Of a stretch of 64,000 bases of DNA, positions 1-13,200 are shown piece by piece. The notes beneath the pieces are model-generated. The model saw only the letters and a list, made by a program, of their open reading frames with translations. It had not been told where the DNA came from and ran no database searches. Numbering within the stretch: position 1 is the stretch's first letter; every line of letters begins with the position of its first letter. Source of the stretch: Chloromonas sp. AAM2. Its lineage: Eukaryota > Chlorophyta > Chlorophyceae > Chlamydomonadales > Chlamydomonadaceae. The DNA lies in assembly GCA_004335635.1 (NCBI GenBank), contig QAXH01006488.1, positions 1 through 64,000 of the forward strand, given 5' to 3'. Both the position numbers and the translations under genes were made by a program.

Positions 1-361
1 ACCAGCTTCACCACAGCTTGCTGATGGCAATGGTGATGGTCTGGTCACACACCCCGACCCATCACAACAACAGCCCGGTGTGTTTGACACTGAGGCCATG
101 ATGGTTCTACCCCCCATAACCCCGCCTGTGGGCAATGCAGCGGGTGGCCATGGCCAGGCAATTGGGCTCAAGATGGATCTTGGGGGGCCACGTGCTGGCT
201 CTCCAGCTGTTCCATTACTAGCAACACATGGGTCACATGGGCTCAACTGGGGACTGCCTTTGCCTAGTAATGGGCTATCTGGTAGCACAGGGCCAGTTGA
301 GGATGAAGAAATCATGGAGGAGGATAATGGGGGCACAGATGTCATGGACTTCTTTGCATGA
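1..361 (+). CDS. C-terminal part of an unrecognised protein
   Basis: One open frame runs from base 2 to a TGA at 359-361 without an upstream stop, so this is the last coding part (about 119 residues) of a gene that starts before the window. The composition is Gly, Pro, Gln and Ser rich with an acidic patch near the end (VEDEEIMEEDNGG) and the terminus VMDFFA. I recognise no domain. The acidic-hydrophobic end could be a docking or activation tail, but that is only a guess. The stretch could instead be one terminal exon whose acceptor lies outside the window. The frame is favoured because it is the only long open one here and ends in a disordered, low-complexity tail, typical of this genome's proteins. 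Confidence 0.5.
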   Translation, partial: PASPQLADGNGDGLVTHPDPSQQQPGVFDTEAMMVLPPITPPVGNAAGGHGQAIGLKMDLGGPRAGSPAVPLLATHGSHGLNWGLPLPSNGLSGSTGPVEDEEIMEEDNGGTDVMDFFA

Positions 362-1460
362 GGCCCACGTGGCTGCTGCCATGCCAAAGCACCTGCATGT
401 GTTCAACGCTTGCATGGGCAGCAGATTGCCTACTCCTTCAGCCATGGAAGTCACTAGGCTAGCATGGACGTTTTGGACGCAGTACTTGTTGGCCACATGG
501 AGCATTGTATCGGGATGCTGCAGTGTCGGTTTGCTTTGCTTCTGATCTGCATCTGTTTTGTATTGGACTTGCATGCTGATCATCACTTGGCCGATGTCTG
601 TGGGAAATGATTAGGACCCGCGACTTGTCATGTCTGGATGTTTGGACATGATGATGGGATAAGTCTTTGAAGGTTGCAGCAGCTGGCAGAGGAATTTCGC
701 AACATGCAGTTGCTGTCTATGTGATAAGCATGACCATGCTGTGAACCAAGCTCAACTTACAAAGTCCAAGGCATCGACTTTTCAGCCAAAACAAAAGTTT
801 GCCTTAATGTCAATACTTTTTGTTCATCATATGCCTTTCTGCTGGACTTGCAAAGGAAGGAACTGGTTAAGGGTAGGCATGCTGACGTTTGCATGGTTTC
901 ACAGGCGTGCGTTTGCTGTACAAACTGTCTGTTGCATTTGGACACGACACATGCATAATCTGTGACCTGCCTTGCCAGAGGTGCTGAACGTTTCCATGGT
1001 GTTGCTTGCATGCACGAGTGTCAAGGCGGCAGCTTTGCATTGGTCCACTGCTTAGACTTGGCTGGGTGATGTTGTGAAGGTTGTGTTTATACCCTGACCC
1101 GAGTAGGCACCAACGCAGTGTCCCAAGGGCTTGATGATGATAGGTAAACCAAGACAATTGGTTACGCTGCAAAAGAAGGAAGTGCGCTTTGAGACTGTTG
1201 TGTGTGACGAGTTTTCTTAAACGATTTGGAATGTGCAGCAGTTCCTCCCGCGCCATCCCTTTGAATTGTGTAAGGGATGTGCATGCACATTGGTGCCGAC
1301 CACGTGCGATGACTGCGTGCTAGGGGTGCATAAGAAGAGTGAAATCTGCCTGTCGTCTGAGTGACCAATTCTTTTGAGGTGTTTCTTAGGCTTAATGTTG
1401 GCACCTTTTGATTTGACCCACTCTGCAAATATCTGGTCTGTGAATTGAGGGTTGGTCACC

Positions 1461-1566
1461 TGCCTCTTTGGGGAGGTAGCCAAGCCCTCCACCCCCCGAC
1501 TGAGACAGCCGCAGCGCTTCATTGGACACTACACACATGCCGCCTAATGTAGGTCACACTCGAGAA
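1461..1566 (+). repeat. Dispersed repeat, copy 1
   Basis: About 105 bp is nearly identical to 22113-22216, from the GCCTC(T/C)TTGGGGAGG start through CATGCCGCC to CGAGA. Only a handful of bases differ over the whole length. The second copy is joined directly to a piece of a UPL3 exon inside a target-site duplication, so this sequence is probably the body of a short retroposon. I find no clear target duplication around this copy. Confidence 0.75.
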
Positions 1567-2144
1567 CCCATCTCCGAGTTAACTGCTAGCAGAATTTGTT
1601 GCCAGCAGGTTTGGACGATGCCCTCCGTAATGTGCCGGCATGGTGTGGTGGTTGTACTGGTATGGCTCAGCTCAGCACGCGGTCCACTTCCTGCAACAGC
1701 CAAGAATAGGGTCAACACTGTAGGAGAGACCAGCATCTACCGGCACAGTGAGAGTTGATTGAAGGTTGGCTACCAAGACATGTGGCAAGGAGGAACCCTT
1801 TACATTTGCTAGCGACCCACAAAGGGGATTGGACACTCCTGTGTGTACCAACGAGTGCTGGCTGGGTAGGATCTGTTGTGCGTCTGGATTGCTTCTCATC
1901 AGCATGTCAAGGTGTTGAAGAGTCAGTGGGTCTGGCGTTGGTGAACAAAAGACTCTGCTTCCAACTACATTCTACGGCAGGCACACGAAATCACCCTCCA
2001 AGGATTAACAGCACTGTCCAAGAGGTTTGACAAGGCCTGGCAGGTGTGAGCACGAGGAGACAGCAATAAGCCCTGGCAATGGTTTGGCTGTTCCACGACA
2101 TTATCACTGGCCAACAGTAGAAGCTCTCGGTTGCGCAACGCGTT

Positions 2145-2200
2145 CATATGAAAAAAAAGATGTCTGCCAGTTCTGGGACAATTTGCGAATTCGAAAAGGT
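2145..2200 (+). repeat. A-rich dispersed repeat, copy 1
   Basis: Core A(n)GATGTCTGCCAG followed by TTCTGGGACAATTT. The same core occurs at about 2920-2980 (+), 35690-35750 (-) and 43235-43295 (-). All copies begin with a run of A (interrupted by one G in the second) and stay alike for 25-50 bases. This looks like one end of a mobile element family; which end is unknown. Confidence 0.55.
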
Positions 2201-2671
2201 CATGGGTTTGACGGCGCGAGTGTCGCACAAGCACTAAGCTGTGTCTAGAACTGGAAATTTGCGCACTGGAAGCACGCTCCTATCAGGGCCAAGTTGTACA
2301 AACTAGGGAGAAGGGAGATGGCGCCGCAGGGACCGCCTCAGGCGCCTCGCACAAGCAGCGAGTGGCCGTCCAGTGTGTGGCCGTGCACAGGTGTGGCCGT
2401 GTACGCCATCCAGTACGCGCAGCAAAGGCCGGACAGCTTGCGGCGAACAGAGCCACTCTACTTTTACTCTGAACACCAATGGTAGTGGCAAGCCAGCAGG
2501 GCAACCACGGAAGTACTGCTCCAAGTGCAAGCAGACGTTCTCCCTCAAGTACTTTACCACACCAGACGGCACATCTCTCTTGGAGTGGTGGGAATCCAAC
2601 CAGCTGTCACAGTAGCAACGCCACAGTGTGGGCCGTGCAACTGTCCCAGTACATGGCCTCGTCCTTCCTTG

Positions 2672-2722
2672 GCTTGACTTACTTGGATTAAGGTGTGCTT
2701 GACTTACTTGGATTAAGGTGTA
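2672..2722 (+). repeat. 25-bp tandem duplication
   Basis: The unit, with core GACTTACTTGGATTAAGG, is present twice in direct succession and nearly perfect. It is intergenic, with no function visible. Confidence 0.8.
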
Positions 2723-2919
2723 CCAACACTAGCATGGTCAGCCAGCCAGCCTAGCATGTTCATGTTCTTCCCTCCTTTCGCCTCAGACCACAGCAGCATA
2801 AGAGAGAAGTGTCATTTGACCTCAGGATGGTAATCAGACATGCATCCCTAGCTCCTTGATGTATCGACGGTCAGCTTGTGCGGCTGGGGCGGCTGGCTGT
2901 GCTCGCCTGGCTACGTGCC

Positions 2920-2980
2920 AAAGAAAAAGATGTTTGCCAATTCAGGGACAAGTTCTTGTGTCTTGCACTGAAACCTTCAA
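2920..2980 (+). repeat. A-rich dispersed repeat, copy 2
   Basis: Core AAAAAGATGTTTGCCA, then TTCAGGGACAAGTTC and TTGTGTCTTGCACTGA. The latter part matches the copy at 43235-43295 (-) beyond the common core, so these two copies are the longest of the family in this window. Confidence 0.55.
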
Positions 2981-4187
2981 CATACTGAGCTGCACACGCT
3001 CGCACACGCAGGCTTTAGACAGGTCCTGCACGCTGTACGGGTACTGATGTCACAGGTCCTAAGGCCAGGCCACACAGAGTATACCAACCAGGTGCCCGAA
3101 GATGACACCCAGAGGTCCACAAATCACGCGAACTCGCAGCTTCAGGACGGGACAAGACGAACAGAACAGTTCTGCGGCCTGAGCCATGTGCCTGACGTGC
3201 AAGCACATGGGAGGATCGGGGTGCCCTGAACGTCCACATGATCCCAGATTCATGCCATCACTCATGTCAAGGGCTGGGCATGGGCTTATGGTTAAGCGCT
3301 TCAGCGCTATGCTGGCCATGTGTGCATGGGGCGCCTCAGCGGGCTGCTCATCCGGCATGGGCTGGTCAAAGACCTCACCATGAATGCAATTTGAAATCTT
3401 TTGCTTGGTAGCTAGTGAAAAGACAGAGAGACAAATGGGCTCGCGAGAGAAAGTCACGACTTCGACATGGAAACGGACGAAATCCAGCACTTGAAATCCT
3501 TTACTGTCGTTAACATCGCTGGTGTTATGTTGGTTCCAAGTGCACTATCCGTGTATCGCCTACGCCATTCCGCAGCGAGCTTCGAAACTCGTTGTTGTGT
3601 TGTGACACCAGCTGCTAGGGCCGCACTATTCGTTCCAAGTAAAAACGCTGCATCAAGACCAGAGAAAGCTTTGCATCGCGGCCAGTCATCAGAAGCAGAA
3701 GCAGCGCTGGAGTAGCAGCTCCAAGGTGAGCTGGCATTCTTGACATGGGCGTTGGGGCCCAGACAGATGCAGCTCCGTGACTGGAACTCATCGCTTATAC
3801 AGTCAGGTATTCTGTCCTTGCAAGTGGAGCTCAGGCAAACTGTTTTGCGGCGGTGTCGGACCCCGCGTGCTTGCACGCCCTTTTGTTGCAAGCATGAAAA
3901 TTTGCAGCAAAGTAAGCATCGTGACCACCATTCTCGTTTCTGATGACGCACTTAACACCATGCAAACCATGCGCAACCGGCTCCATTGTGCTTTCAGGTG
4001 CCATCTTGAACCACGCTGACCTGTCACACCTGACAGCTGTGCCATACAGTCCAGTGGATGCTACCCATGCAGCATCAGTAGCCATCTTGCACCCTCAGCA
4101 GCTGGGTTACAGACCAGCCATCTTCGTGCATTAGGGGCTTCACTCCAGTCCACACCTGCCACCCCACACCTTCGTCCAACACCTTAC

Positions 4188-5285
4188 ATGGACGCCCTTG
4201 CCAAGGTTGGCGCCTTCTTCCCCTTCAAAACCATCACCGTCTTCTTCATCATGAGCAACGTGATCATTAACAACGTGGGAGACTGCGAGACCCAGCAACG
4301 CCAGCTGCTAATAGCCCTCCTTGTCATCTTCTGCATCCTCAACCTCTTATCATGTTTCACAGACACGTATTCTGCCAGCAACGGAGCCAAGTTCTGGGTC
4401 TTCATCATCCCCTTCTACGGGCCACTATGCTTCTCCTTACCTTCTGACTACGACAAAGACAGAGTCTATGAGTACTACTACTTGCGCTACAGAGACTACG
4501 TTCACGCGGTGATGTCTTTCCTGACCTTCCTTCTGATCATCATCTTCGCCAACCCCATCAGCATGTGCCTCTTCCCAAGTGGCAACAGCGATGGCACAGC
4601 ACGCTTCGACCCTGCTATCATCCGCACAGTGCCCATCCTGATAGCTGTCATTATGTCCATGCTCATGGTGTGCCTGGGACCTCCAAGGCAGATGCTGGGC
4701 ATCCAGAACGTGGGCGAGACCTGTCCTCCCTTGGACAAACAGATGGGTGACAACCCCATCTACAACAAGTACCCGCAACGTGAGTGACATGTCACGTTGA
4801 CATCTGACATGTGCAACGTGGGTGACATGGTGATGGCATCATGTATATGCTGTGAGGTTGAGGCTTGTGATAAGTAAGCACGATGGTATGAAACTGACAT
4901 GTGAGTATGCAACAAACGGGCTTGCATGCCAGGGTCGTGGCAGTCAATGCGCCGGCTGCCAAGTTCATGCATGGCACCCATCCTTAAACGGTCTGTGCAT
5001 CACAGCAGAGCCCTTCACCTGACGCCTGGTGTGTGGGGTGTGCTTCTGTGCCGCCGCCAACTTTGCACCCCTGCATGCTGGCTGCCCCATCGACCTGTCA
5101 TGCCATGCTGTGCCGCCGCAGCAGCCCATGAGCACTCAATTCCCGAGGGTGGCGAGGAGGGCGATGAGGAGGCACCGGTGGGCCACCCCCCGTCTAAGTA
5201 CGGCCTACGGAACGCCAGCCGGGACGGCAGCCGCACCCCGCCACAGGACCACGCATACAAGGCCAGGGGGCCGCTCGCCAGGTGA
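4188..5285 (+). CDS. DUF679 / DMP-family membrane protein
   Basis: Two exons, 4188-4779 and 5122-5285, join in frame (C|GTGAGT donor, GCCGCAG acceptor) to give 251 residues. Four hydrophobic segments lie at about 13-32, 36-60, 105-126 and 143-163. Family signatures seen are NVGDC before helix 2, SCFTDTYSASNG after it, RYRDYVHA leading into helix 3, and the CLFPSG loop. Plant DMPs are small four-helix membrane proteins; Arabidopsis DMP8/9 act in gamete fusion through HAP2/GCS1, while others are linked to ER and vacuole membrane remodelling. The role in an alga is not established. If the first exon is read through, a TGA at 4785-4787 would end the protein at 199 residues; splicing instead adds an acidic then basic tail (GGEEGDEEAPVG onward) of about 54 residues. 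I favour the spliced form because the phase fits exactly. Transit or signal peptide: none obvious. Confidence 0.85.
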
Positions 5286-7283
5286 GGCTCAGCAAGCGCA
5301 CGGGGTCAGGCAAACCTGGAGCGGTAGTACCTAAGGGGCCTTGTCAAAGCAGACCCACTTGGGCTCACTCGTGCATGCAATTCTGATGTGTCCATGCAAG
5401 TCCAGCAGATGGGACCGTCTCAGGCTTGCGAGCAGCAGCACAGAGCTCCAGTACGGCTGCTATTTCCTCCGCTGCAAACTCAGCTTGCATTTTGAATTGT
5501 CGCACAGTATCCAATCATTGGCCTAAAGAAGCCAATATCGATGCATGCCCTGATGCAGCATGTGAGGCACGGATTCACAAAGACGATCTACCAACTGTGC
5601 GTGTTGCTTGTGTGCACCCTGCCTGCAGCCCCCGGCAGTCATCCCGCATGGAGCCACCGCCATACGAGCCATAAGCTGCTGTGAGAGACGTCAGGCGGAG
5701 AGCGCTGGGCTGATGGAAAACAACGGTGGATACGACAATGCCAACTGATTGCCTGGCATGTCGAGCGGCCCACGAGACAAACTCGTGAACGTCTGGTGCT
5801 GGGCTGGCTGGGAACAGTGGCAGACCTACCCATGCCAACTGGTTGACTAACACACTGAGTGGCCAACGGACAGACCCAAAAGACTGTTTGGCGATGCGAT
5901 GCTGACGTGGGTGTGCCACTGAAGATGCACACACAGGCTGGGTACAAGATAAGAAAGAACCGCTGTCAAGAAATACAAAACATGAGGCGGTTGGTTCCCC
6001 GAGATTGTGCCATAGTTGTACGACAGCCAGGATACTTTGATGCTGACTACGGATCAACGAGCGTGGCTCGTGTGCTCTCGAGCAAACTGCATGTGCTCTC
6101 GAGCAAACTGCTGCCTGGCAGTGCCTTGTTTGCATGCATTGTGCAAACCAGCTGACTTGAGATGCTGGGCCGACGCTGGCCAATGCCTGGTTTGCCTGGT
6201 TCGCTGACCTTAACCACTGGCATGCGGCTGCCGAATGGGAAATGCTGATGATGCGTCTTGTTGGTACAAGCCTGAGAGTGCCGCCTGTTGGTTAAAGCAA
6301 AAAGAAGTCGAGACTTGCTGATGGCAGGCGCATCTGATATGATACATATACATATGACCCGAATCTGCAGGCGCACTTGTCCTGCTTAGAAACGCCCAAG
6401 GCTGTCTGCATGGGATTCCAAGGAGCAGCGCCAGACACATGCCATGAGGCATGCAACTTGAAGCCATAGCGGCCATTTGGGGAATCCTGCTACTGAACAT
6501 TGTTTTTGCTGATACAAGTTTTTGAATGATGTGTAACAAATGTGACCGCCGTTACCTGCCCCAGATTTCCAGTTTGACCACAAAATGTGGGTGACTAGCT
6601 CAAAGGTCCAAACAGGGTGCAGGTATGCATCTGCCAGACCAGTGCGGGTCTCACACAGCTCTAGCCAGTCTCGAGTACGCTGGGCCAGCCTTACTGTTGC
6701 TTCATTCTGGAATGACGTAGCAAGCTGTTCCTGTACACCCACAGAGTTCAGAAACCCACAATCGCACACGCCGAAGCCGAATTTTTGACAGAGTGTGGTT
6801 CATGTCTCGTATGACATGTGCTGAGGCTGCTTGCACACTTCAAAAATCTGTCAGCTCGTGCTCTAAGCGCAGTGTTGTATGCTCTGTGTCTTGCAACTTC
6901 CTTTTCCACGCTTTCATGTTGGTTGTATGTCCTCCATACACATACAACGATGCTTGCCTGGAAGCTCTGACTTGAGCGCCCATGATCCGTATTATACCAT
7001 CCCGTGCTGCTGCTGAGGATAAGCTGGGTTAAAGTGCATCCATCTGATGTCTCGCTTATCTTCTCAAGCAGACCATGTGTGTGTCATCATGACAGGCCAT
7101 GTGCATGGAAAAGTGCCTGGGGCGGGTTCTGTAACGGAGATAAACCCTGCATCCAGGTAATATCAGCCTGCAGCCTGCTGAGAACGGCATCCTGCGAGGG
7201 TCCGTCTTATCTTCTCACTCTGGCAGCCCCTCGTCGTTAACTAATGATTCTCGCCTGTACCCGAGGCCCCATAGTGCTAGGAG
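5286..7283. other. Intergenic region before the HECT ligase
   Basis: Two kb with no supported exon. It must contain the DMP 3' UTR and the promoter and 5' UTR of the UPL3-like gene. A 20-bp unit (core GTGCTCTCGAGCAAACTG) occurs twice at 6071-6111. No TATA box or clear TGTAA signal stands out. Confidence 0.5.
6071..6111 (+). repeat. 20-bp duplication
   Basis: Two perfect copies of a unit containing CTCTCGAGCAAACTGC, one base apart. Each has a CTCGAG palindrome. It is intergenic, between DMP and UPL3. Confidence 0.8.
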
Positions 7284-10200
7284 ATGCCGGAGACTCGAAG
7301 TAAGAAAAGGCAATTAGATCCTCCACCGCCACCGCCTGCGCCTGCAAAGCGTGCCACCCGGCGGACGAGCAAACAGTCGGCCAGCAACCCTAAGGAGGAG
7401 CCGCATCAAGCAGCGGGCCCAAGCCAGCCAGCCCCAGCACCACCAAAGCGGGCAAGAAGGTCTACTCGTTCAGCGGCAGCACGCGGATCTCCCGTGCAGG
7501 CTAGCCCGAAGCGGGACGAGGACCCAGGACTGGTAGCTGCTCCTGCCCAAGAGGAACAAGCACTACCTAAGCAGGAAGAAGCCCAGCCAGCAGGCTTGCC
7601 ACTTAGACCATCTGCACAGAACAAAAGCTTAGAAGCGGAAGAGGAGCCTGACATGGCAGGCAGGCAGCCTGGGAGAGGAGAGGATGGCGAGGTGGGTGCA
7701 TGGGTATGGGTGTCGTTTGATCAAATCGGGCCAGGCCTTGTCCTGACAATTGTTCCTGCTCACGTTCCCGCAGGACGACATGGCGCGCCATCTAACATCG
7801 GCTAACACGTAAGCTGGAAGCCCAATTTGTAAGCCTGCGCGCTGAGTTTGCGCGAGTTAGGTCATCAACCTCGGTTGCTCCACTCCTGCAGGGCTCTTCA
7901 AGGCCTCCTGCGCAAATTAGGAGCCGGATTTGATGAGGCTTTTCTGTCATCAATGGGCGGAATGTCGGGTGGCAGGTTCAAGGTGCGTCGTGCTGTGCTG
8001 TGCTCTGTCCTGCCACACCGCACGCCCCATGCAGCCAGCAGCACAGTTCACCAATCTTCCTTGGCTTGCTCGTGTGCACTTCAGAACATCATCTCAGACC
8101 TACGTCAGGCGGAGGATGAAGGCACTCAGCTCAATGCTCTTACCGAGCTGTGTGAGCTGCTGGCCATTTCATCCGAGGACAATCTGACTACTTTTCCTGT
8201 TGAGACAGCCGTTCCGTTGCTGGTGAGACGTGCGCGCATGCAGCATGCCATCACTATAGCTCATGGTAACCCATGACAACCTGTGCATGCGTGGGCATGC
8301 AATGTGCAAGGCACAGCCCAGTCAGTTAATCTACGTGGCGCACAGCGCGCAGGTTGTAGCAGTTAGCCCATGGTTTCATTGCATAGTCCACAATTGGCGC
8401 CCCGGTTTGCATGGTCTGATACATTCAACCGATCATGATTTTCGGTTGGCTTGCATGCGCCATGTCATGTGCAGGTCCAGAGTCTGAATGCTGAGCACAA
8501 CCCAGACATTATGCTATTGGCAGCCCGTGCCCTGACCTTCCTGGCTGACATGATGCCTCAGTCATGCAACAGCATTGTGCGCCATGGGGCAGTGGCGTCC
8601 TTTTGCCAGAGGCTGCTCACTATTGAGTACATCGACCTGGCCGAACAGTCCCTACTGGTGAGCTTGGGTACCTGGTGGCCATCTGCCTGCTTGGATGCCT
8701 GGTGGCAGCTGTCGCAGCAGGAGCAGGGTCAAATCAAGAGGGGTATCATCAAACGGATTGGATGACACAGTTCAGGTCTCAGGGTGGCAACATCTTGTCT
8801 GTAGAACATGTTTGCTGAGCACTTGGTGTTCATGCATGCGCAGGCACTGGAGAAGCTCTCACACGAGCATGCGTATGCGCTGCTGCAAAATGGCGGATTG
8901 TTAGCGGTGAGCGCAGGCTTTGAATTGGGTTGGGTCAGAAGAGCACAGCCCCATTAGCAGCTGAGCTGGTGAGATTTGTACGCCTGGAAGGGCCTTGTGC
9001 CAAAGGAGCAATGCAGCCGTCAGTACCGCCGTACCAACGGGCATGTAGGACAGCCGTTGAAATGGAATAGCATCCTGGCACCGCAACCAGCATTCATTTG
9101 TGCAGTTGTGTGTATGAGGATTGTTTGTTGTTCTGCCACACTCACAGGTGCTGTCCTACCTCGATTTCTTCCCCACCGGGGTTCAGCGTGTCGCTGTGGG
9201 CACGGCAGCCAACATGTGCCGCGGCCTCACCAGCGAAAATGCAGGCGCAGTGCAGGAAGCAGTGCCCATACTGACGAATCTGCTGCAGTACCCGGTAGGT
9301 CACCGCACAGGGTGGCCAAGTCAGCACAGGGGCAGGTGGCTCAAGCTTCAGCCCATGTCACTTCTCAGCCCACCAATATTGTCAACGTAGAAGCAGCGTC
9401 TGGACACACCCGACCCTGCAGTTGAGCCACCATTGTTTGACAACACAGGGTGGTAAAGGCAGCAAATGATGGACATGGCCGCCCAGCCTCAGCATTTCAG
9501 CACACCAAACTGCGTCAATCCAAATCAAAGCAGGGCCACATCAAACCAATCCCTACAGATCAGGTCAAGTCAGCGCCGTTAAGGTATTTTCCCCTCTGTC
9601 CGGCCGAATGGCGATCAGTCGCATGAATGTGACACGGCAGCCCAGGCCTTGAACATGATGAGTACTGGATTCGGACAAGTGTGGAGACACCAGCCTCACC
9701 AGGGCATTCATGCGGCACAGCGAACTATGTGGGCAGTCATGGTGCCTCTGCTCAGCATATCTTGTCCTTGCCCTTGGTCCTGCGCTGCTGCAGGACGCCA
9801 AGGTTGTTGACAACGCCTGCCTGGCGCTGTCCCACATAGCCGAGTCCTACTGCACCAAGCCCCACCTGCTGGGCATGCTCAGCAGCGGCGGGCTCATTGA
9901 GCAGGCACTGCAGCTGGTGAGTGGCGCTCGGCAGGGGGTCGAGGGCTGAGGGCTAGGTGGATTCAGGTGGGGCAGTCGTGTTTGGTGGCTACCAGGGTTG
10001 GTGACTTGTAGCACCAGGGTATTTGTGTTCAAGGGTGTGGCTGTTATGGCTGAGCGCTGGGATTGGTGACGGGATTGGCCATTCCCATCATGACATGGCA
10101 TCCGCAGGTCTTCCCAAACCATGCACTATAGCAGGTGGAGGCAAGAGGCACTGTCTAGTCAGCAGGCCTTTGTGCAGCTGCTCAGCGGATCATGTTGGTG

Positions 10201-13200
10201 TTGAGCTGAATGCTGTCTCAGAAGGCCTGTTGGCGTGCGCAATGCATGCGATGTGGGGCTACTTGACCAGGTGCACTGTGACACATGATGTTGACTATGA
10301 CATGTCATGCTCGCCTGATGTGGCAGCGTTTGAACATCACGGTGTGTGGCAAGGGCTCTCATCGTCGCTGGCATCTTGTTCCCACATGTGCCTGCCTAGC
10401 TTTTATCATGACTGAACGTGTGCGTCGTGTGCTTGCCAGGTGGCGCTGACTGAGAATGGCACCTGTACCTCACAGCTCTCCCTGGGCACCTACTACAGCC
10501 TGGTCAAGCTGCTATGCACGTGCTCGTCCAAGGCGCCGGCAGTTGCCGAGCAGCTGCTTAGGGGGCAGCTCATGGGCGTGTTGCACACGCTCATCGCCAC
10601 CTCCTCGCTCCTGCCCTCCGCTAGCCCAGGCGACACAACAGCAGTGCTGCGCTCGCCCGACCAATTGCATGAGGTCAGTACCGCTGATGTGAACACGCCA
10701 GTGTCCAGCCTTGTATTGACTGTGTTTTTATGGAATTAACTGAAGCGCGAGTCTTTGGTTATGTTACATTACTACCTTTGTTCTGACCTACATTGCATCA
10801 TTCAAATCAATGTCCGACTCATTGTACATTGTGTCAACGTACATTGTGCGTCAGAGTTTGACGTAACAGGGCAACCCAGCATCATCTGACTAGGGATACG
10901 TCAGGTCACGTTTATGCTCACCTAATCTGCTTGAGATTGATATTGCTACCGTACAGCATGTCGCACTTGCCATTGAGGTGAGGCTGGAGAGTGTGTTGTG
11001 GCATTCATGCAGCCTGTCGTCTTGACTGTAATACGTGCACGGCTTGCTAGCGCTGGCGCTCAACACCTGCAATCCAACTTTGCTTGCACCTGCAGGTGTT
11101 GTCGCTACTGTGTGAGCTGCTGCCACCCGTGCCCAGCCCCTCTACCATGGTCCTGGAAGAGCAACCGCTGGACAATCTGTTGGGTGGTGCAGCGTCCAGC
11201 AAAGACGCGCGCAGCCAGTACTTCCAGGCCAACCCGCAGGCGGCTCAGGAGGCAGTGGCTCAGATGGTGCCCGTCATGCTACAGCTGCACTCAGCAACGG
11301 TCATGCCGCATGTGAGTGGCGCTGGTTAGAGCACAATAACCAGGCGACAGACTGGCTTTGGGCCCGTTTTGCAGGGTCGATAAAGGGTGGTTGAATACGT
11401 TGGTTGCTGGTAAAGCAACGGTGTGAGACGAGGCAGTTGCAGAGTCCTGTAGTCAGGCTGCCATGCAGTGCTGCCACACATCTCATGATTTCTCATTCTC
11501 TGTCCCTGGTATGTCCGTAGGTGCGTCAGCAATGCCTGAACGTACTGCTGCGCCTGTTGGCCATGTCCAGCTCAGCGCAGCTCTCCGAGGCCCTGCGAAA
11601 CGTGAGCATTTCTAGTTTCGTAGCCAGCCTCCTCTCAGCCCGCGATTCAGCCACACAGGCCGCAGCGCTGTTAATGGCAGAGACGCTCATGGCCAAGCTG
11701 CCCAACATCTTCAGGGCGCAGTTCCTGAAGGAAGGAGTGCTGCAGGCGCTGCGGCTGTTGGTGGAACGGGGGCAAGCGTCCGCGCGGCCGTCCCCGGCGC
11801 CCTCGCCAGTCGGTGTGGTCGCGCCTGTGGCTGCAGCGGACCAAGGGGAGGGGGAGGCACCAGTTGCTGAAACATCGTCTTCTAGGAGAGGTGTGTGCTG
11901 CTCATGCAAGTCGAAGCACCACTTGTGGAAGCATGCTTTCACGTATGTAGAGTCCATTTGACTTGAACGCCGATCGTTGAGCCTCACAATCCCCTTTCAG
12001 CTGTTGTGCAGCTGTTCGCTTCGCTTGCATTTGGCATGCTACTTGACCTCTAATGATGTGCCATCGTGATGTGCATGCATGTCGTTTGGACTCATCAGTG
12101 CGCCTGCTTGCTGTCCTGCAGTGACTAGATCCAACACCAGGCAGCGCGATTCCCAGTCAGGCAACGGCATGCCCGCCCCCTCCTCTGCACGCGGTGCCTC
12201 GCCATCCGCCCGCAAGCAGGGCACCGCAGGAGCAGCAGCGTCTCAGGCAGCTCGCAACCCATTCGGAGTGTCCCCCCTTGCCTCTGGTGAGGGGGGCAGC
12301 AATCGTGGCATACAGGGCATGGCAAGTGCATCCGCAGCAGCAGCAGCGGCAGCTGGTGCGTCCCTTACAGCAGCCGCAGCAGGCACTGGCAGTTCAGGCC
12401 AGATGGGCGGCAAGCTGTCAGCGCGGGCATCAGCCTTTTGCCAGCAGCACTTTGGCGGCCAAGGCACGGCGCTGGAAACAGCGGGCATCAAAAAGCTGCG
12501 TGATGCTTGTGCAGCGCTCTGTCAGCGTCCAGAGGCAGTCCAAGAGGTGAGACACGCACTGGCTGGCATCGGGGTGCACCGGCTGGCAGCGGCTCTTTCG
12601 GGTTGCACTGGCTGGCAGCGGCTTTTTCGGTTTTCTTGAATGTCGGCCGGGCAGGAAGGCCGCGGTCACCTCGCTATTCTCATCTGCGCGGCAATGGTAG
12701 CATGCTGAAAATTGCCTACCAGTGTCAAGGCTACCACTGTTGGGTCCTTTGGGCCTTGTGTGGTGGCATGCCTGGGAAAGGATGCAGTGCGTCTGTAGGT
12801 CTACATTTGGATTGCTTAATTTCCATGAAGACAAACAACCATTAGTACGAATGGAGTAGCCATCAGAGTAAATGAGCAAGCCCGAAAAATTGATGTGATT
12901 GCTGTGCTGCAGTTGCTCCAGCTGCTGTCCGAGTCTGCACCAACAGACGGTGGTGACGTGTCCGTTGTGATGGCCGGTGACGGGACAGAGGACGACGGTG
13001 GCATCTCGGTGTTTGAGCTGGTCAACAGCGGAGTGGTCAAGGCGCTCATTGACTTTCTGAAGGGAGCAGACCTACCAACAGGTGTGCTCTCGTTTTTCGG
13101 GAGGCGGGGGAGGGGGCGCAACACCACGGGTTCAGTGCAGCAGCGGCAAGAGAGTGAAGGCAGGGCAAGCTAGATGGGATGGTGGCAGGCAGGGTTTGAC

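Larger units (their letters stand above)
362..4187. other. Gene-poor stretch with dispersed repeats
   Basis: I see no convincing exon chain in this 3.8 kb. It contains the first copy of a 105-bp dispersed repeat (1461-1566), two copies of a short A-rich repeat (about 2145-2200 and 2920-2980), and a 25-bp unit repeated twice (2672-2722). An open stretch ending at 2615 (+) has a Cys-x2-Cys pair (KYCSKCKQTFSLKYF) but no ATG and no family I can name; it may be a transposon relic. The first part presumably holds the 3' UTR of the preceding gene, and the last 50 bases the 5' UTR of the DMP gene. Confidence 0.5.

Noticed and set aside
2373..2615. Small gene with a Cys-x2-Cys motif
   Set aside because: No ATG in frame, no splice partners, and no recognisable domain beyond one CxxC pair.
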